Source: Rostratula benghalensis (Eukaryota; Chordata; Aves; Charadriiformes; Rostratulidae). Taken from it: 64,000 bases of DNA. Position numbers and translations under genes: made by a program. The notes beneath the pieces were generated by a model that worked only from the letters and a program-made list of their open reading frames with translations, had not been told where the DNA came from and searched no databases. Positions 23,837-35,160 of the stretch are shown one piece after another; position 1 is the first letter of the stretch; each line of letters starts with the position of its first letter. The stretch covers positions 1,418,064 to 1,482,063 of the forward strand of contig VXAI01000158.1 of NCBI GenBank assembly GCA_013399305.1. The letters are read 5' to 3'.

Positions 23837-26104
23837 TTCTGGAGCGACAGAAGGGATCCAACCTCCTAACACTGTGCTTAACCTGTTGTGATGGTCTGTC
23901 TGGGGCAGCTTTTCCTCTACCATCACAGCTGGAGCAGTTCAGCTTCACAGGAGAGGCTGTTTTGGCCAAGCAAAGTGTGCAAATAACTCTCCAGCTCACT
24001 GTTTGGGGACAGCTACAATCCCAGCACTGAGGAGTATGTAAGTACATTTTATGAAACAAAGTTCCTTTTTTGATTGACAGCTCTGGGGACAGCTATCAGT
24101 GGTGTTAGATCTACTTTGGGAAAAATAAAATAAAATAAAACTAATAGAATGCAGCTCATCCTTTCCTCAGGCTTCTGATGCACGCTCAAGTTTTAAAGAA
24201 CATCTCACTCTCACTAATTAAAAATTTCCCTTCTCAACATTATGCCAAATAATAATAATAACAATGACGATGATGCAAATAATTAGGCAGATGATGATAA
24301 CCACAGAATATGCACTGGAGGAACCTCCTGGACTATAATAATAATAACAACAGCAGTAGAAAGAAACTTAAAATTATATATCTACAATTGGGTATTTACA
24401 GAAAAAGGATGATTTCTGTTAAACTATTGCTAATAAAAAAAAAGGAAAGAGAGACCTAAATAAGCACCCTCCATGATTTTAGCTAAAGAAAACTCTTCTT
24501 TAAACTGGATGCAGAATCTAGCTTAGAGTTAAAACATTCTATAGTGAATAGGAAAGAAAGAGTGTGCATTAAAAATCATATTTGCCCTGAAAAACCAGGG
24601 GGAAAAAAAAAAAAAAAAAGCAGGAGATGCATACTACAGTCCTTCGGTACCAAAGCAATGTGCACTTGAGGCAGAAAAACCAGATAACCGTCAGATTTTG
24701 CAGCAAACTTCTTGATAACCGAAGTGACCAAGCTGTCCAAGTAAAAGGAAACGTTTGAGAGCATTTGTGATTTGCCAGCACCAGGAGAAGCATTGCACGA
24801 TTTAAAAATACTGCCCCTCAATGGGAGAAAATGTATTTCTATTAAGGGACCAGAATTGCGCTACGCCTGTTGGAATTTTTGCTTGTGCACAGGAATTTAG
24901 CTCCAGGTTCATGTCTGTCACTAAAATTGACAACTGCCTATGGCTCTCTACAATTGAAACGTAGATCTTAAATTTCACATCATTATCCAAATAAAATATA
25001 TCTGCCAAGGGGGACTGGTATTACACAGTTAGAGAACTGTGATACCAGTTGTCTGATTAACATATTGAGAGGAATATAAGAATTTCTCACCTATTTTCCA
25101 GAGGGAGACTAACTGGGGAGCTTGTGGTAAAGAGACTAATTGAACATCCTCCCTCTGCTAACTACATGGAGGCCCAGAAATATGTCTGCTCTGTGCAAGC
25201 AGGTTTTCCCTCTGCATATTACATTTGCTTTTTTAGGACAGTCAGGAGGAAAATCATTAAATCCTTTTTTTTTTTTTTTTAATCCCCTTTACTAAAAAAA
25301 AAGTTGGCCAAATTTTCGTGTTCAAAAGTGTATGGATCTCCATAGAAAGCTTTCTTATACCTGCATGAAGTAACACATGCAAAGAGACTGTGTCTGAAAC
25401 AGAGAAGCTGCTTCTGGAAGCAAGAAGCTCTTTTTCAGTAGATTTCAATGAAGCAGAGATCAGAGAAAATCTGGCCAGGCTTCATTCAGACCCTGAAATA
25501 TTAATAGCGGGGACAGATGTGAATTTACACATTACAGACAGAGTCCAGTTTAGAAGTGGATCCACATTTCATATGTAACTGAGGTCAGGATTTTGGATCA
25601 GTTCATCAAAGGCGCTGGCCACCAAGGATGCTCAGAACCAAATCTGCGTGTGAAGTTCTTTCAGGGTTTGGGTCTGAAGTGTTCATGACATATCAGAGGG
25701 ATTCTCTTTCATCTCTTTTGTTTTGCCAGGGCTCAAGAAATACAAAACGGGGACTGAGACAGAGAACTGAGTGTTGCTGTATGTCAGCTGAACCACCGTA
25801 GGAGTTTCTGTGCACATTCTTAGGCCATGACATATGTGAGCTAATGAGAATCACATTACCTTCCAGTGAAATAAGTTTAAGCTGGCACAAGTTACCTGCA
25901 CAATTGCCACAAAAAACATGCCCACAGATAGTTGACACCGAGAAGTTGATGTGCCATCCTCTTTGTCTCACCCTGTGGACAAATTGACCCATGCCAAGTT
26001 TATTCTCTCTATGAGAGTAAATCGAATTTGATCCATACCCACATCCGGGCAGGTATAGCTCATCTACTTGCAGCCATCTAAAAAGAAGAGTCTGCCACTA
26101 AAAG
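23837..26104. other. Non-coding stretch with small microsatellites
   Basis: An (AATAA)n-type run lies at 24122-24141, (TAA)n runs near 24248-24262 and 24336-24351, poly(A) at 24602-24619, and poly(T) at about 25264-25280 facing a short A run at 25293-25302. No gene is recognised. Confidence 0.5.
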
Positions 26105-26397
26105 ACTGCAGCCAGTAGGTCAAAAGGAGTGATTGTTTCCCACGTCTTGGCTCTAATGAGCTGCATCTGAATAGTCTGCCCAATTTTGAGCTTGTTTGTA
26201 GAAGAGAGAGATTGAAAACTGAAGAAAGCCCAAGAAAGGTGGCTAACACAGTTACAGAGCTGGAACATGCAAAATGAAGAGATGCTGAGGAAACTGTGTT
26301 TAACTTGGAGAACAGAAAGCCAAACAGCAATCTAATAGTTGCTTTCAACTACTTAAAGTGGAGTTTTCAAATGATTAAGACTAATTTATTTCCTTGG
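26105..26397 (+). mobile_element. Old CR1 ORF2 fragment, plus orientation
   Basis: This follows CR1 ORF2 C-terminal coding order in sense: 'gcagccagtaggtcaaaagg' (26109-26128), then 'gctctaatgagctgcatctg', then 'gagatgctgaggaaactgtg', then 'caactacttaaag' (26347-26359). It is degenerate, with no intact frame, and the 3' UTR is missing. It abuts an opposite-strand CR1 piece at 26398 with no spacer. Confidence 0.7.
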
Positions 26398-26850
26398 AGG
26401 TCCAAAGGGTCCTCTTCCTTGCCTTTTTTAAAGATAGGAATGACATTTGCTTTTTAATCTTTCCCACCCACTGTCTCTTCTAAAACATGAAGAAGTGTCT
26501 CTGTAATGACCTTATCCGGCTAATTCAGCATTCGTGAGCAAATCCCACCAGGTTCTAGGGACATGTGTAGAACCTTTTCTGTTTAAACATTCCCTGAACT
26601 GGTCCTCTTCCACTAAAGGTGAGTCTTCCTTGCTCTGGAATTTCCCTTTGGTCATGGGGATCTGGGATTCATGAAGGCAGGTTTTATTAGTAAAGACAGA
26701 TGAAGAACTCATTGAGTCCCTTATCTTTCCCTATGTTCTTCATCACCATGTCCCCTGCCCCATTCAGCAGCGAACCATCATTCTCTCTGGTTTTTCTTTT
26801 GCTCCTTATGTCCTTATAGAGTTTTTTTCTTCTTGCACCTCACATTACCT
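26398..26850 (-). mobile_element. CR1 ORF2 internal fragment, minus orientation
   Basis: Antisense to the N-terminal RT region of CR1 ORF2. The plus strand shows 'ccttgccttttttaaagata' (26417-26436), then 'tattagtaaagacagatgaa' (26686-26705), then 'catgtcccctgccccattca' (26747-26766) and 'tgctccttatgtccttatag' (26800-26819), in the expected antisense CR1 order. In an intact element this belongs between the two parts of the CR1 at 26873-28168, so it is either a separate copy or a displaced piece. Confidence 0.75.
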
Positions 26851-26872
26851 GTGAAATTCAAATTTAGAATTC

Positions 26873-28168
26873 CACTTTAGAACAGAGTAGACTATTTGAC
26901 TTGGAATGAACCTACAATGATCACTGGTCCTAGTGCCTGACCAATTCAGGGCTGACCAAACGTTAAAGAATGTTGTTAAGGGCACTACCCAAAGGCCTCT
27001 TAAACGCTGACAGGTTTGGAGCATCAACCACCTCCCCAGGAAGCCTGTTCCAGTGTTCAACCACCTTCTTGGTAAAGAAATGCTTCCTAATGTCTAGTCT
27101 AAACCTCCCCTGGTGCAGCTGTGAACTGTTCCCATGAGTCCTATTGCTGGATCCCAGGAAGAGATCAACACCTTCCTCTCCACATCCATCCTCAGGAAGC
27201 TGTAGAGAGCAATGAGGTTAGGCCTCCAGACTTCTTTTTTCCACACTAGACAAGCCCAAAATCTCTGTGAGGCTTCCTGTCCCTCAAGAAAGTCAACAGC
27301 ACCTCCAACCTTAGTATCATCAGCAAACTTGCTAATGATGCATTCAGTTCCTGCATCCAGATCATTAATAAATATATTGAGCAGAAATGGCCGTAGAATT
27401 GGACCTTGAAGAACACTGTTTGTTACTGGTCACCAGCCAGATGTAGCCCCATTCATTAGAATCTCTTAAGCTCTGCCCTTCAGCCAATTCTTCACACAGC
27501 TCACCATGAACCCATTCGTTCTACAGTCACACAACTTGTCCAAAAGGACAAGTATCAAAAGCCTTACTAAAATCCAGAAAAACTACATCCACCACCTTCC
27601 CTTCATCCACTAGGCTGCTGTTTGTCTTCCTTTATGTTGTCTGGACCATTCTTGAGGTTGAAGGAGGTGATTTGTGAAAATCAAACATTCCTTTTGTACC
27701 CATTTTTTTTTCTCAAGAATGGTCTTCTATTGGGTTCTTTCAAACAAGTCTATAAAAATAGCCAAAGTCTGCTCTCCTAGAGTCTAGAGCCATGATTGTG
27801 TTTTGTGCCTGGTGCTCAGTTTTCAGGATCCTGAACTCCACCATTGCATAGCTGCTGCAGCCAAGGCTGTCCCTATCCATCCATCCATCCGTCCATCCAT
27901 CCATCTATCCATCCATCCACCCATCCATCCATCCATCCATCCATCCATCCATCCATCCATCCATCCATCCATCCATCCATCCCTCCCTCCCTCCTTACTT
28001 GCTTGTAAGTTTGAGGTCCAGTATAAGGAGAGCGCCTCTGCTCACCAGCTCTTAAATCACCTGAGGAAATTATCCTCAATGCGTTCCAGAAACCTCCTTT
28101 ACCGCTTATGCCCTGCTGTGTTGCATTTCCTGCAGATACCTGAGTGGCTGAAATCCCCTATTCATCCC
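26873..28168 (-). mobile_element. CR1 with endonuclease and RT remnants, internally deleted
   Basis: Read on the minus strand it runs from ORF2 endonuclease-region sequence (28168-27995 and about 27870-27735), through a junction near 27625-27730, to RT sequence matching 'DVVFLDFSKAFDT' (about 27590-27550). It then continues to the RT C-terminus and the 3' end at 26873. The 3' part has a further deletion near 27285, where 'gaggcttcctgtccctcaag' follows early sequence directly. About 1 kb of RT N-terminal coding is missing. A (CCAT)n array at 27875-27994 sits inside the endonuclease region. The copy is inactive. The subfamily is not the same as the 20321/40351 pair. Confidence 0.85.
27875..27994. 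repeat. (CCAT)n microsatellite, grading into (CCCT)n
   Basis: About 120 bp of CCAT units with few interruptions (GTCC at 27890, TATC near 27905, CACC near 27918), ending in CCCT units. CR1 sequence lies on both sides, so the array expanded within the transposon. It translates as Ile-His-Pro-Ser repeats or, on the other strand, Gly-Trp-Met-Asp, which gives spurious open frames. Confidence 0.97.
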
Positions 28169-29230
28169 ACCCTAAGACAGTTGTCAATGAAAATGAAGAT
28201 GCCTGACACTTTTTGAGGCGCTTGTTTCTTCGTAGGCCATAAAGAAAGTCCAAATGACTGATTTTTGCTGATCAGTTAACACATAGACAACCAAAATAGG
28301 CTGAAGTGACACCACTCTGAAAATGCATGTGCATGGACCTTCCAAGTTCCTACACTTACACATTACTGGCAAACCCTCATTTCAGCTTCTCTTGATAAGA
28401 CCACAGAAGAAAAAGCAGCTTCATGAAAATTCCTAATAATATTAGGAGTTGCTGCGTCAAGTGGGTTGAGTAACCTTCAGACAAGGAATGGCAGGAATGG
28501 GAACCATTGAGGAATTAGTCTTGGTTTTGTGTTTTACATCAGTAAGACTAACATCAATCCACCAGGTCCACTTACACTGTCTGCCTCTTAGAAGGATGCT
28601 ACAAATTGGATGTGGTTCAGAGAAAAGTCTTACAGTGAGCTAATTCAGAGGCAAATTTTGTCTAGTTGTCTGCAAGGACGATTGCAAGAACTTTCATTGA
28701 GTTTTTGTGTTTCTTAAATAAAATATCAGGTATTAGATACTCCTTTTATTTAACAGAGGAAAATAGTAAGGGGTCTGGTAGTAAGAAGCTGAAGTTAGAC
28801 AAGTGGAAAACAAAAAAATGGGACCAATGCTTAGCACAGCCAAGACATGAAAGCAAACTTGAAAAATGTGGCATGAATGCCTCCATTTTTTTATATTCTC
28901 ATGCAAAAGAAAGAATGGCATTTGAAGGGATATGGTTTAGCCAGAAATGGATAATTAGGCTTCAAACAGATGTTAATAGGTAAAACTTTATCACCTGTTT
29001 TACATAGAAAATTAGATTCAACAATCAAATGTGGTGGGTTTTTTCTGGCTGTAAAAACATGTGATTGCTTCCAGAGTCAGAGCAGGGATTTTGTGTTGTT
29101 TGCAGAGGAAAGACATTGGAAAATGATCAGCCACAGGAAAATTTGCCATTAGAGAGTCTCCATTAAAGAGCTTCTCATGTCCTGCAAGAGGCTGTAATTT
29201 CTCTGGGATAGGGAACCTCTATTAACATAT
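28169..29230. other. Non-coding stretch
   Basis: No gene or clear repeat recognised. A 105-codon plus-strand frame at 28666-28983 lacks any family signature and has no supporting start or splice context. Confidence 0.5.
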
Positions 29231-29309
29231 TTAATTTGGAAGGGACCTTAAAGATCGTCAAGTTCCAACCCCCCTGCTGTGGGCAGAGACACCTCCCACT
29301 AGAGCAGGA
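29231..29309 (-). mobile_element. CR1 3' fragment, inverted half
   Basis: 'ttggaagggaccttaaagat' (29236-29255), then 'agttccaacccccctgctgt', then 'cacctcccactagagcagg', is the antisense of a CR1 3' UTR. It lacks the terminal tail repeat. It forms a fold-back with the sense half that follows. Confidence 0.8.
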
Positions 29310-29310
29310 T

Positions 29311-29378
29311 GTGACTTCGAGCAACCTTGTCAATCTTTAAGGTTCTTCCAACTCTAACCCTTCTATGATTCTATGATA
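29311..29378 (+). mobile_element. CR1 3' terminus, sense half of a fold-back
   Basis: 'gagcaaccttgtcaatcttt' then 'ttctatgattctatgata' is the sense 3' end of the same CR1 type. Both halves contain the 'atctttaagg..cttccaa' stretch, so the two pieces overlap in CR1 coordinates. The layout resembles a 5'-inverted (twin-primed) insertion. Confidence 0.8.
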
Positions 29379-31342
29379 TACCTCAGCAGCACCTATTACC
29401 ATGCTTCCTGAGACTTTACAAAGCTTGAAAATAAACACAGTTCCTAATTTCTAAAGGTGTCAGAAGCCCTAAACAGGCTCTTGTGTTGTTCTAACTTGTT
29501 ACCTTCCACCAAAAAACTGGATTTCAGGCACACCGTCCTCACTCACAAGGAAACATGAACATTGTGAAGGCTTATGAAAAAAGAGGTTTAAAAGCGTGGT
29601 ACATTCTGCACATTAAAGCTAGAAAATACAGCTTTGTGATCTGTGCTGGTCATTTGGGTCTCAAATTTTAAAGTCCTTATAGAAAAAGAAAAAAAAAAAG
29701 TTAAACCCCCCCCCCCCAGCTGAAGAGAGTAAATGTTCTGTTATGCTGAGCCCATTTTCATGATAATTTGGTCTCAGAGTCATTTCCAGTCACAGGCACA
29801 GCAAATACTGAGTCACTATCAGATCTTGATTCATTGCCATTTATCTTCTGCACCAGAAGGAGGAGGCTTTGGTTGGACATGCAGAGTGTCAAAATGCTTA
29901 GCAAATTACTCTGATCTTTTTTATCTCTTCAACAGCTTTTTAGTCTTTCAACAGCTCATTCAGTGGAGAAGAATCAGGAATTTTTCCCATCTGTTTTAAA
30001 AGTGAAATGATTTTCAACCTGCAAATTATTTCAAACTTGGTGGAAGGACAGTCACTGTGATGTGCTGTTCATGTGGCAATATTTGACATTCTCCCCCCAT
30101 TTCTAGGGTGATTTGCAGCAGGCCTTATTTCTTTTTTTTTTTTTTTTTTTTAACTACAGAATGGAATCATTCAATGTGGACTCACAAATAGCAGTAAAAT
30201 TATATAGTTTACAGAGCGGACATTCATAGTGTATAGCCTATAACAAAAATGCATAGCAGCACACAAACATCCTTATCTTATAAAACAGAAAAACATCATC
30301 CTGAAAAATGTGAATTCTGTGCCACAGCACAGGCCAACACATCTATTTTAAGTTATTTGTAAGCAGCTCCAATGCAGATCTGCATTTTCTATGTGTGAGT
30401 GAGCCACCACAGATTCCCACTGTATTTAAAGGAGAAAAAAAAAAGCCTTATATGAAACTAAATATTAATTTATTTTTTTTTCTTGCCCACTACCTTGCAA
30501 TCTTGTATGATAGCAGCTTCTTGAGCATGTGAAGAAATGCAGCATAGCAGGACATGGAGACTAAAATTCATATCTCCTGATGAATGAAGGAGCTTCGCCA
30601 AGATTCTGCTCTAGAATAGAAACTCAGAAACACCAGAATAATCATTTACATTTAGCAGTATGAAAAAAAAAAAGAAGACCTGAGGTGCTCCTATCATGGT
30701 CTGTGCCCTGATTCTGAGGCATTGCCACGACATCTTCACACAGAGCAGTGCATTTCAGGAGTTGAACTTTCCCAGGAAAGTAGGCAGCACCTCATTGCCC
30801 TTCACGAGATCCCATTAGGGTTTATCTCAAAAAAACACAGCATTATGGCATGTACAGGTGAAAATTATTCCATACTGTAAAGTCCTACTGGTTTTAGCCC
30901 CAGTGGTTTTTTCCGAGGGTTTCTAGATCAGGTCTTGAAAAAACCAGGCAGCCAGGGGGGAGAAAAACTCCTTACAAATGGCAGTCAGGCCAGTCAGGGC
31001 AAGCAGCCCACAAACAGTTCACAAAGACAAAAACATTTATTCCTTCTGGTTGGCAAATATTGAATGATTTTCTTTTAACATTTTTGGAAAAACCAGGATC
31101 AGTGTGCGAATGATGCGTGAGGAGCAATAACCCCACTGTAGTTTTTGCTTTCCCCTTTTTCCCTTGTGTAATCCAGTCTTCTGGAAGTTGGCTCCCATTG
31201 AAATGCCATGGGAAAAGTATCCTGCAACTCAGGATACTATGCCATATCACGCCTTATTTTAAAAAGAAAATTAATTTGCTCTTAGGGGCCAAACTGCTTA
31301 TCCCAGCTAGAGGACACTTTTTCTTAGAAGCTTTTCCTCTAA
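29379..31342. other. Non-coding stretch with homopolymer runs
   Basis: A C12 run lies at 29706-29717, preceded by an A-rich run, and a poly(T) run of about 23 lies near 30129-30151. No gene recognised. Confidence 0.5.
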
Positions 31343-31421
31343 GACAGGTCCTCAGCTGGTACAAATCTGAGCAGCTCTATTTAAATTAATGGAGTTACAC
31401 AGATTTACATGACCCAGCTGT
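31343..31421. repeat. Ancient palindromic interspersed repeat
   Basis: The arms CAGCTGGTACAAATCTG (31353-31369) and CAGATTTACATGACCCAGCTG (31400-31420) are near-complementary around a centre with 'ttaatggagttacac'. I recognise this as a very old hairpin-like repeat frequent in bird, crocodile and turtle genomes, but I cannot name the family with confidence. Confidence 0.6.
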
Positions 31422-32260
31422 TTGATTTCAGCTAAACTGCTCCTGTTAGAAGGCGATTTTTGGTATAAATCAGGGTATAAGGGTATAAATATCCTGACCT
31501 ACACTGAGTCGAGCAGAAAAAAAAACAATAGAGATAATATTTTTTCTTTTTCTTTTTTTCTTTTTTTTTCATTTCATGTACCAGGAAGGGGTTGGGGGTG
31601 GGGGGAAGAATCAAATGAGATCTGCAATTAAATATATATAGTCCATGAGGAGGTTTGTAAAAAGAATTGAGTGAGAAGGATAGAAAGGGAAACAGAGCAC
31701 ATATTGAAGCTGCGTGCCCTATTTGCTCAATGCAGTCTTTGTGAAGACTGGTGGATCAGAAAAAAAACCTGGAAGCTGCATTGCTCTGTTTATCCAAAAA
31801 TAAAATATTACATAGGTCAAGCAAGCACAATGCCATCCTCCTTTCCTTTTACTGTATCTCAGCCTTGGCCTGAAAAGAAAACTCTCTCTCTAACGTGCTG
31901 AAAGCCTTTCAGGTTCCCATTCCAGGCAGGGACAGACAGCTTTCCTGAGCTATGCCAGAAATAAGACAGTATTACAAAAATTAATCAAGATCCAATTTAG
32001 CAAGCGCTTGAGAACACGTCTAACTCTTTTTACCCTTAAAGCTAAGTGCTCACCTATATAGCTTGCTAAATTAGTGTGAATTAAAAAAAAAAAAAAAAAA
32101 AAGAAAAAGAAAAAAATAATCCCAAACTGAGAGAAACCCTGTGGGAAAAACTTTCCAGTTACGTTATGCAGAAATGTTCCCAAAATTAATTTTAATCATT
32201 TTTATCTTCTCCTATCCCTTTTATTCGTCTATAAAAATTGGTAAAAATGCTCCTTCAGTA
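31422..32260. other. Non-coding stretch
   Basis: T-rich/A-rich tracts lie at about 31539-31570 and 32083-32116. A G-rich run (ggggttgggggtgggggg) lies at 31588-31606, but it has only three long G runs, so it is a weak quadruplex candidate. No gene recognised. Confidence 0.5.
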
Positions 32261-32291
32261 GGGCGTGGCGGGGGGGCAGGGGGGAGAAGGG
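32261..32291 (+). other. G-quadruplex-forming motif
   Basis: Four G runs of at least three (GGG, G7, G6, GGG) are separated by loops of 6, 2 and 4 nt (CGTGGC, CA, AGAA). This meets the standard intramolecular G4 pattern. No promoter or gene start is recognised next to it. Confidence 0.75.
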
Positions 32292-34586
32292 AAATCAGAC
32301 TAAAGTTTAAAACCCCTGACAATCAGCCCTGTCCTTACTTTTGTTAAGAAAGATGTATGTGGATACGTGTGTGTCATGAAAAACAGCAAATATTGGAGCC
32401 AAATTTGGTGGGTTTTTTAACTCATAACAATTTTCTGAGTAATTTATAAGCTTCTGATGGCAAAAATCACACTGCTCTGGAAAGCTTGCTGAGACCATCC
32501 TACTCGTTTCTTTGAGATATGTTTACAGTTATCTTGGCAGAACATATGGTTATTCATTCATTTTTGTCTGATCAAATTCAGTTGCAATCTGACCCTTGGA
32601 ATGCCAGGTTAATATCCCTTTCATTCAGGACTCTAAAAACCCTGATCTCTCTGAAAACTGTCAGGCTAAGAGAATACCACCAACAGGTGAATCTCAAAAG
32701 TTTCACAGCTTCTCTTGGACAAATGTTTAAAAATACACAATTCATATAAAAAATTAGCTACAAATCTAGCAGTGAGTTCAACAGGACCAATAAATCTACC
32801 CAGGTAGGGTTTTGCTGTGGGAAGATGGATATAGCTGAAATTATCCCAGATATCCAAGCTGGTGTCTCAGGTTTGAAAGTTGGTCCCTCAGGTCATAAAA
32901 TGACCTGTGGTACTTACTGGCTTGTTGTGCTTGTGTATCTGGTCTTATGATTTTGAAAATGATTTTGTGCTGTTGAAGCAATTTCTGTAATTTGTTTGGT
33001 TTTCCTTTGGACCAACTTAAAAAAGATGGTGCATTTGTCCCGGTTCTTTTTCCACCAGGCAAAGCTTGAATATCCTCACACAGACTGGAAAAAACAAAAC
33101 AAAACAAAACAAAACAAACTAAAACACCTTGGAAAAAAAATTAAGAAAAAAAAAGCCAAATTGGTTCTTGGGTTTTTTTTTTTTATTTAATTGTATGGGA
33201 TTAGCATGTGTGGGTGCATCATCCAGTGTGTGACTCTGGGGCACATTTGCACCTTCTTCATCTGCCGGTGTTTTACAACGAACGATTGAGAGATGGTCAA
33301 CACCGCAGCTGGAATAAAGCTGGAGAGAAGCTGAGACACAGCACAACAGCTAGGATGGCATGTGCTGTGCCTCATTTCCCCACATTAGTGTCATGGAGCA
33401 TGATTTAGGAGGGTCAGGACACATTCGTAGCTGTCCTCCACCCTCCTCTCCTCTCCATTTCTTACCTCTCACTTGGTCTCTTAACAGGTCAAGGTGACAG
33501 CAGCACTGGTGAATAAAAGAAGCTGTAAACCAATGAGGAAACTGAAAAATATTAGTTACAAAGTGCAATGCTAGTGGGTTTTTTTGGAAAAAAGTTTATA
33601 ACACTTTTTGATTTTTCATATTCTGTTACAGCCAAGGTAATCCGTTAACAAAAATACCCCCCACAACACAACAACAAAAATCCAAAAGCCAAACAAACCA
33701 AAAAAGCAAAAAAAATAAAGAGTATTAAAAGCAAATCATTGCCAAGCATAACACCTTATGCTGCTGTTGAAATCACACATCTATCCACTCTCTTAAATAC
33801 CAGTACCTGGATCCAGAAGCAACCACTGAGGCACAGAGCTCTTCCACTGGAAAGCAAATGGGGACAGAGAAAAGAGCGGAGGGTGATGGACACAATGTCA
33901 GAGAGGGAGGATGTTTCCCATGCCTGCCACTGGTTTTTCTTAACAAAGCTCCACGTCTGGGGCTGCTGTTAAAAAGCTTGCTCGGTGATTGGAAAGAATG
34001 AAAGACTTGGGGGGTACTGGTGCTGGGCATGGGAAAATCTCAGGGTCCAGAGTGGCTGGGTTTATAACTTTCTGAAGTCTGTGTTGAGTAATGAACACCC
34101 AAACATCTTAGGAAGTGTTCAAGCACCTTCCTAAGACACACCTGTGTAACAACCACAAGAAAAAAAGCGAAGGAAAAAAAAAGAGAGAGTGAGATAAACA
34201 CTTAAAAACCTAAGAAACATAAAACCTCAGTTCATTTTCTCCCCAGAGCATCCCAGCTTCCTTCAGCTCCAAAATTTCTGTTTCTCTGGACAGGAGCTGC
34301 CTTTTCCTGGCACCTCATGCTCTGCATTGTTGGCTTTTAAAAGCCCTTAACAAATCCAGTGGCCAAACCACTTATTTAAATGCTCAAATTAATTACCATA
34401 AAATGCCAGATTAACATCTCTATGGGTGCCTGATCTTCAGCAGAAAGGATTTTTCCTCTGTGAGCTTGTGAATACGAAGCTTCATCCCGCAACCGTGGAG
34501 GGTGGCCCAGAGACAGCTCTGCAATGGGGCAAACGTTCCATCCTTTGTTCCATAAATGTTTAAAAAGAGAATAAGAGGATAATCTA
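32292..34586. other. Non-coding stretch with an (AAAAC)n run
   Basis: An (AAAAC)n microsatellite lies at about 33089-33117. A-rich tracts occur near 33133-33155, 33690-33720 and 34160-34185. No gene recognised. Confidence 0.5.
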
Positions 34587-34631
34587 TCTAGGGTGTTTGG
34601 TGGTTTTTTCTAGGGTGTTTGGTGTTTTTTT
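34587..34631 (+). repeat. 22-23 bp tandem duplication
   Basis: Two adjacent copies of TCTAGGGTGTTTGGTG followed by a T run start at 34587 and 34609. They differ by one G and the T-run length, so the duplication is probably recent. Confidence 0.85.
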
Positions 34632-34890
34632 CTAAGATGTATGGACAGAAACTACTAACAAATCAAACAAAAGCAAGTACAGGAATACAAAGAGCATGTA
34701 TTTATCTATTTAAAAAAAAATAAATTAAAAAGTGGTTGAAACTTCACAGGGACAAAATGATGGATTCTAAGATCTCTCTAACACCTCCAATCACCCCAGA
34801 AAACGAACCACAGAGACATGTACCCAAGCACAAATGCTGGAAACTCCTTGGATCTGGTCCCACTCCTAATGACAGAAGTTTCTCTCCTCT

Positions 34891-35160
34891 AACCGCACAG
34901 GATGGGGCCCCTTCATTATCTTCCAACCAGCCCATAATTAGCAACTTTGGTAACAGTCGTGTCAGATGAGCAGCCTGGGGAAGGGAAAGGAATCTATTAT
35001 GTGGCCGGGGCCTTCTGTCTGCCCGATCTTTTAAGCAGATTGAAGTGGGGCGGCCGTCGCGCACAACCGCCCCAGGTAAGGCGGCGCGGGGCTCCTGGGG
35101 GGTTATCAAACCGGCCAGGGCTTTCAGGCAGAGCAAAGCCTTCCGCCGGGGAAGGTCCTC
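34891..35160 (+). other. CpG cluster with splice-like signals, candidate RNA exon
   Basis: About ten CpGs fall between 35051 and 35148, in a window otherwise poor in CpG. A pyrimidine tract and AG (tttctctcctctaaccgcacag, ending 34900) resemble a 3' splice site. The sequence CAG|GTAAGG at 35073-35081 is a full-consensus 5' splice site. The 175-bp interval 34901-35075 has stops in all three plus-strand frames, so if it is an exon it would be non-coding or untranslated. A phase-0 open frame (34938 on) does run up to the donor. It could also be a GC-rich enhancer or chance. Confidence 0.25.

Noticed and set aside
27875..27994. CRISPR-like array
   Set aside because: The repeat is a simple 4-bp unit without unique spacers; it is a microsatellite in eukaryotic DNA.
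27803..28216. 137-codon frame with Ile-His-Pro-Ser repeats
   Set aside because: Product of the (CCAT)n microsatellite and antisense CR1 sequence.
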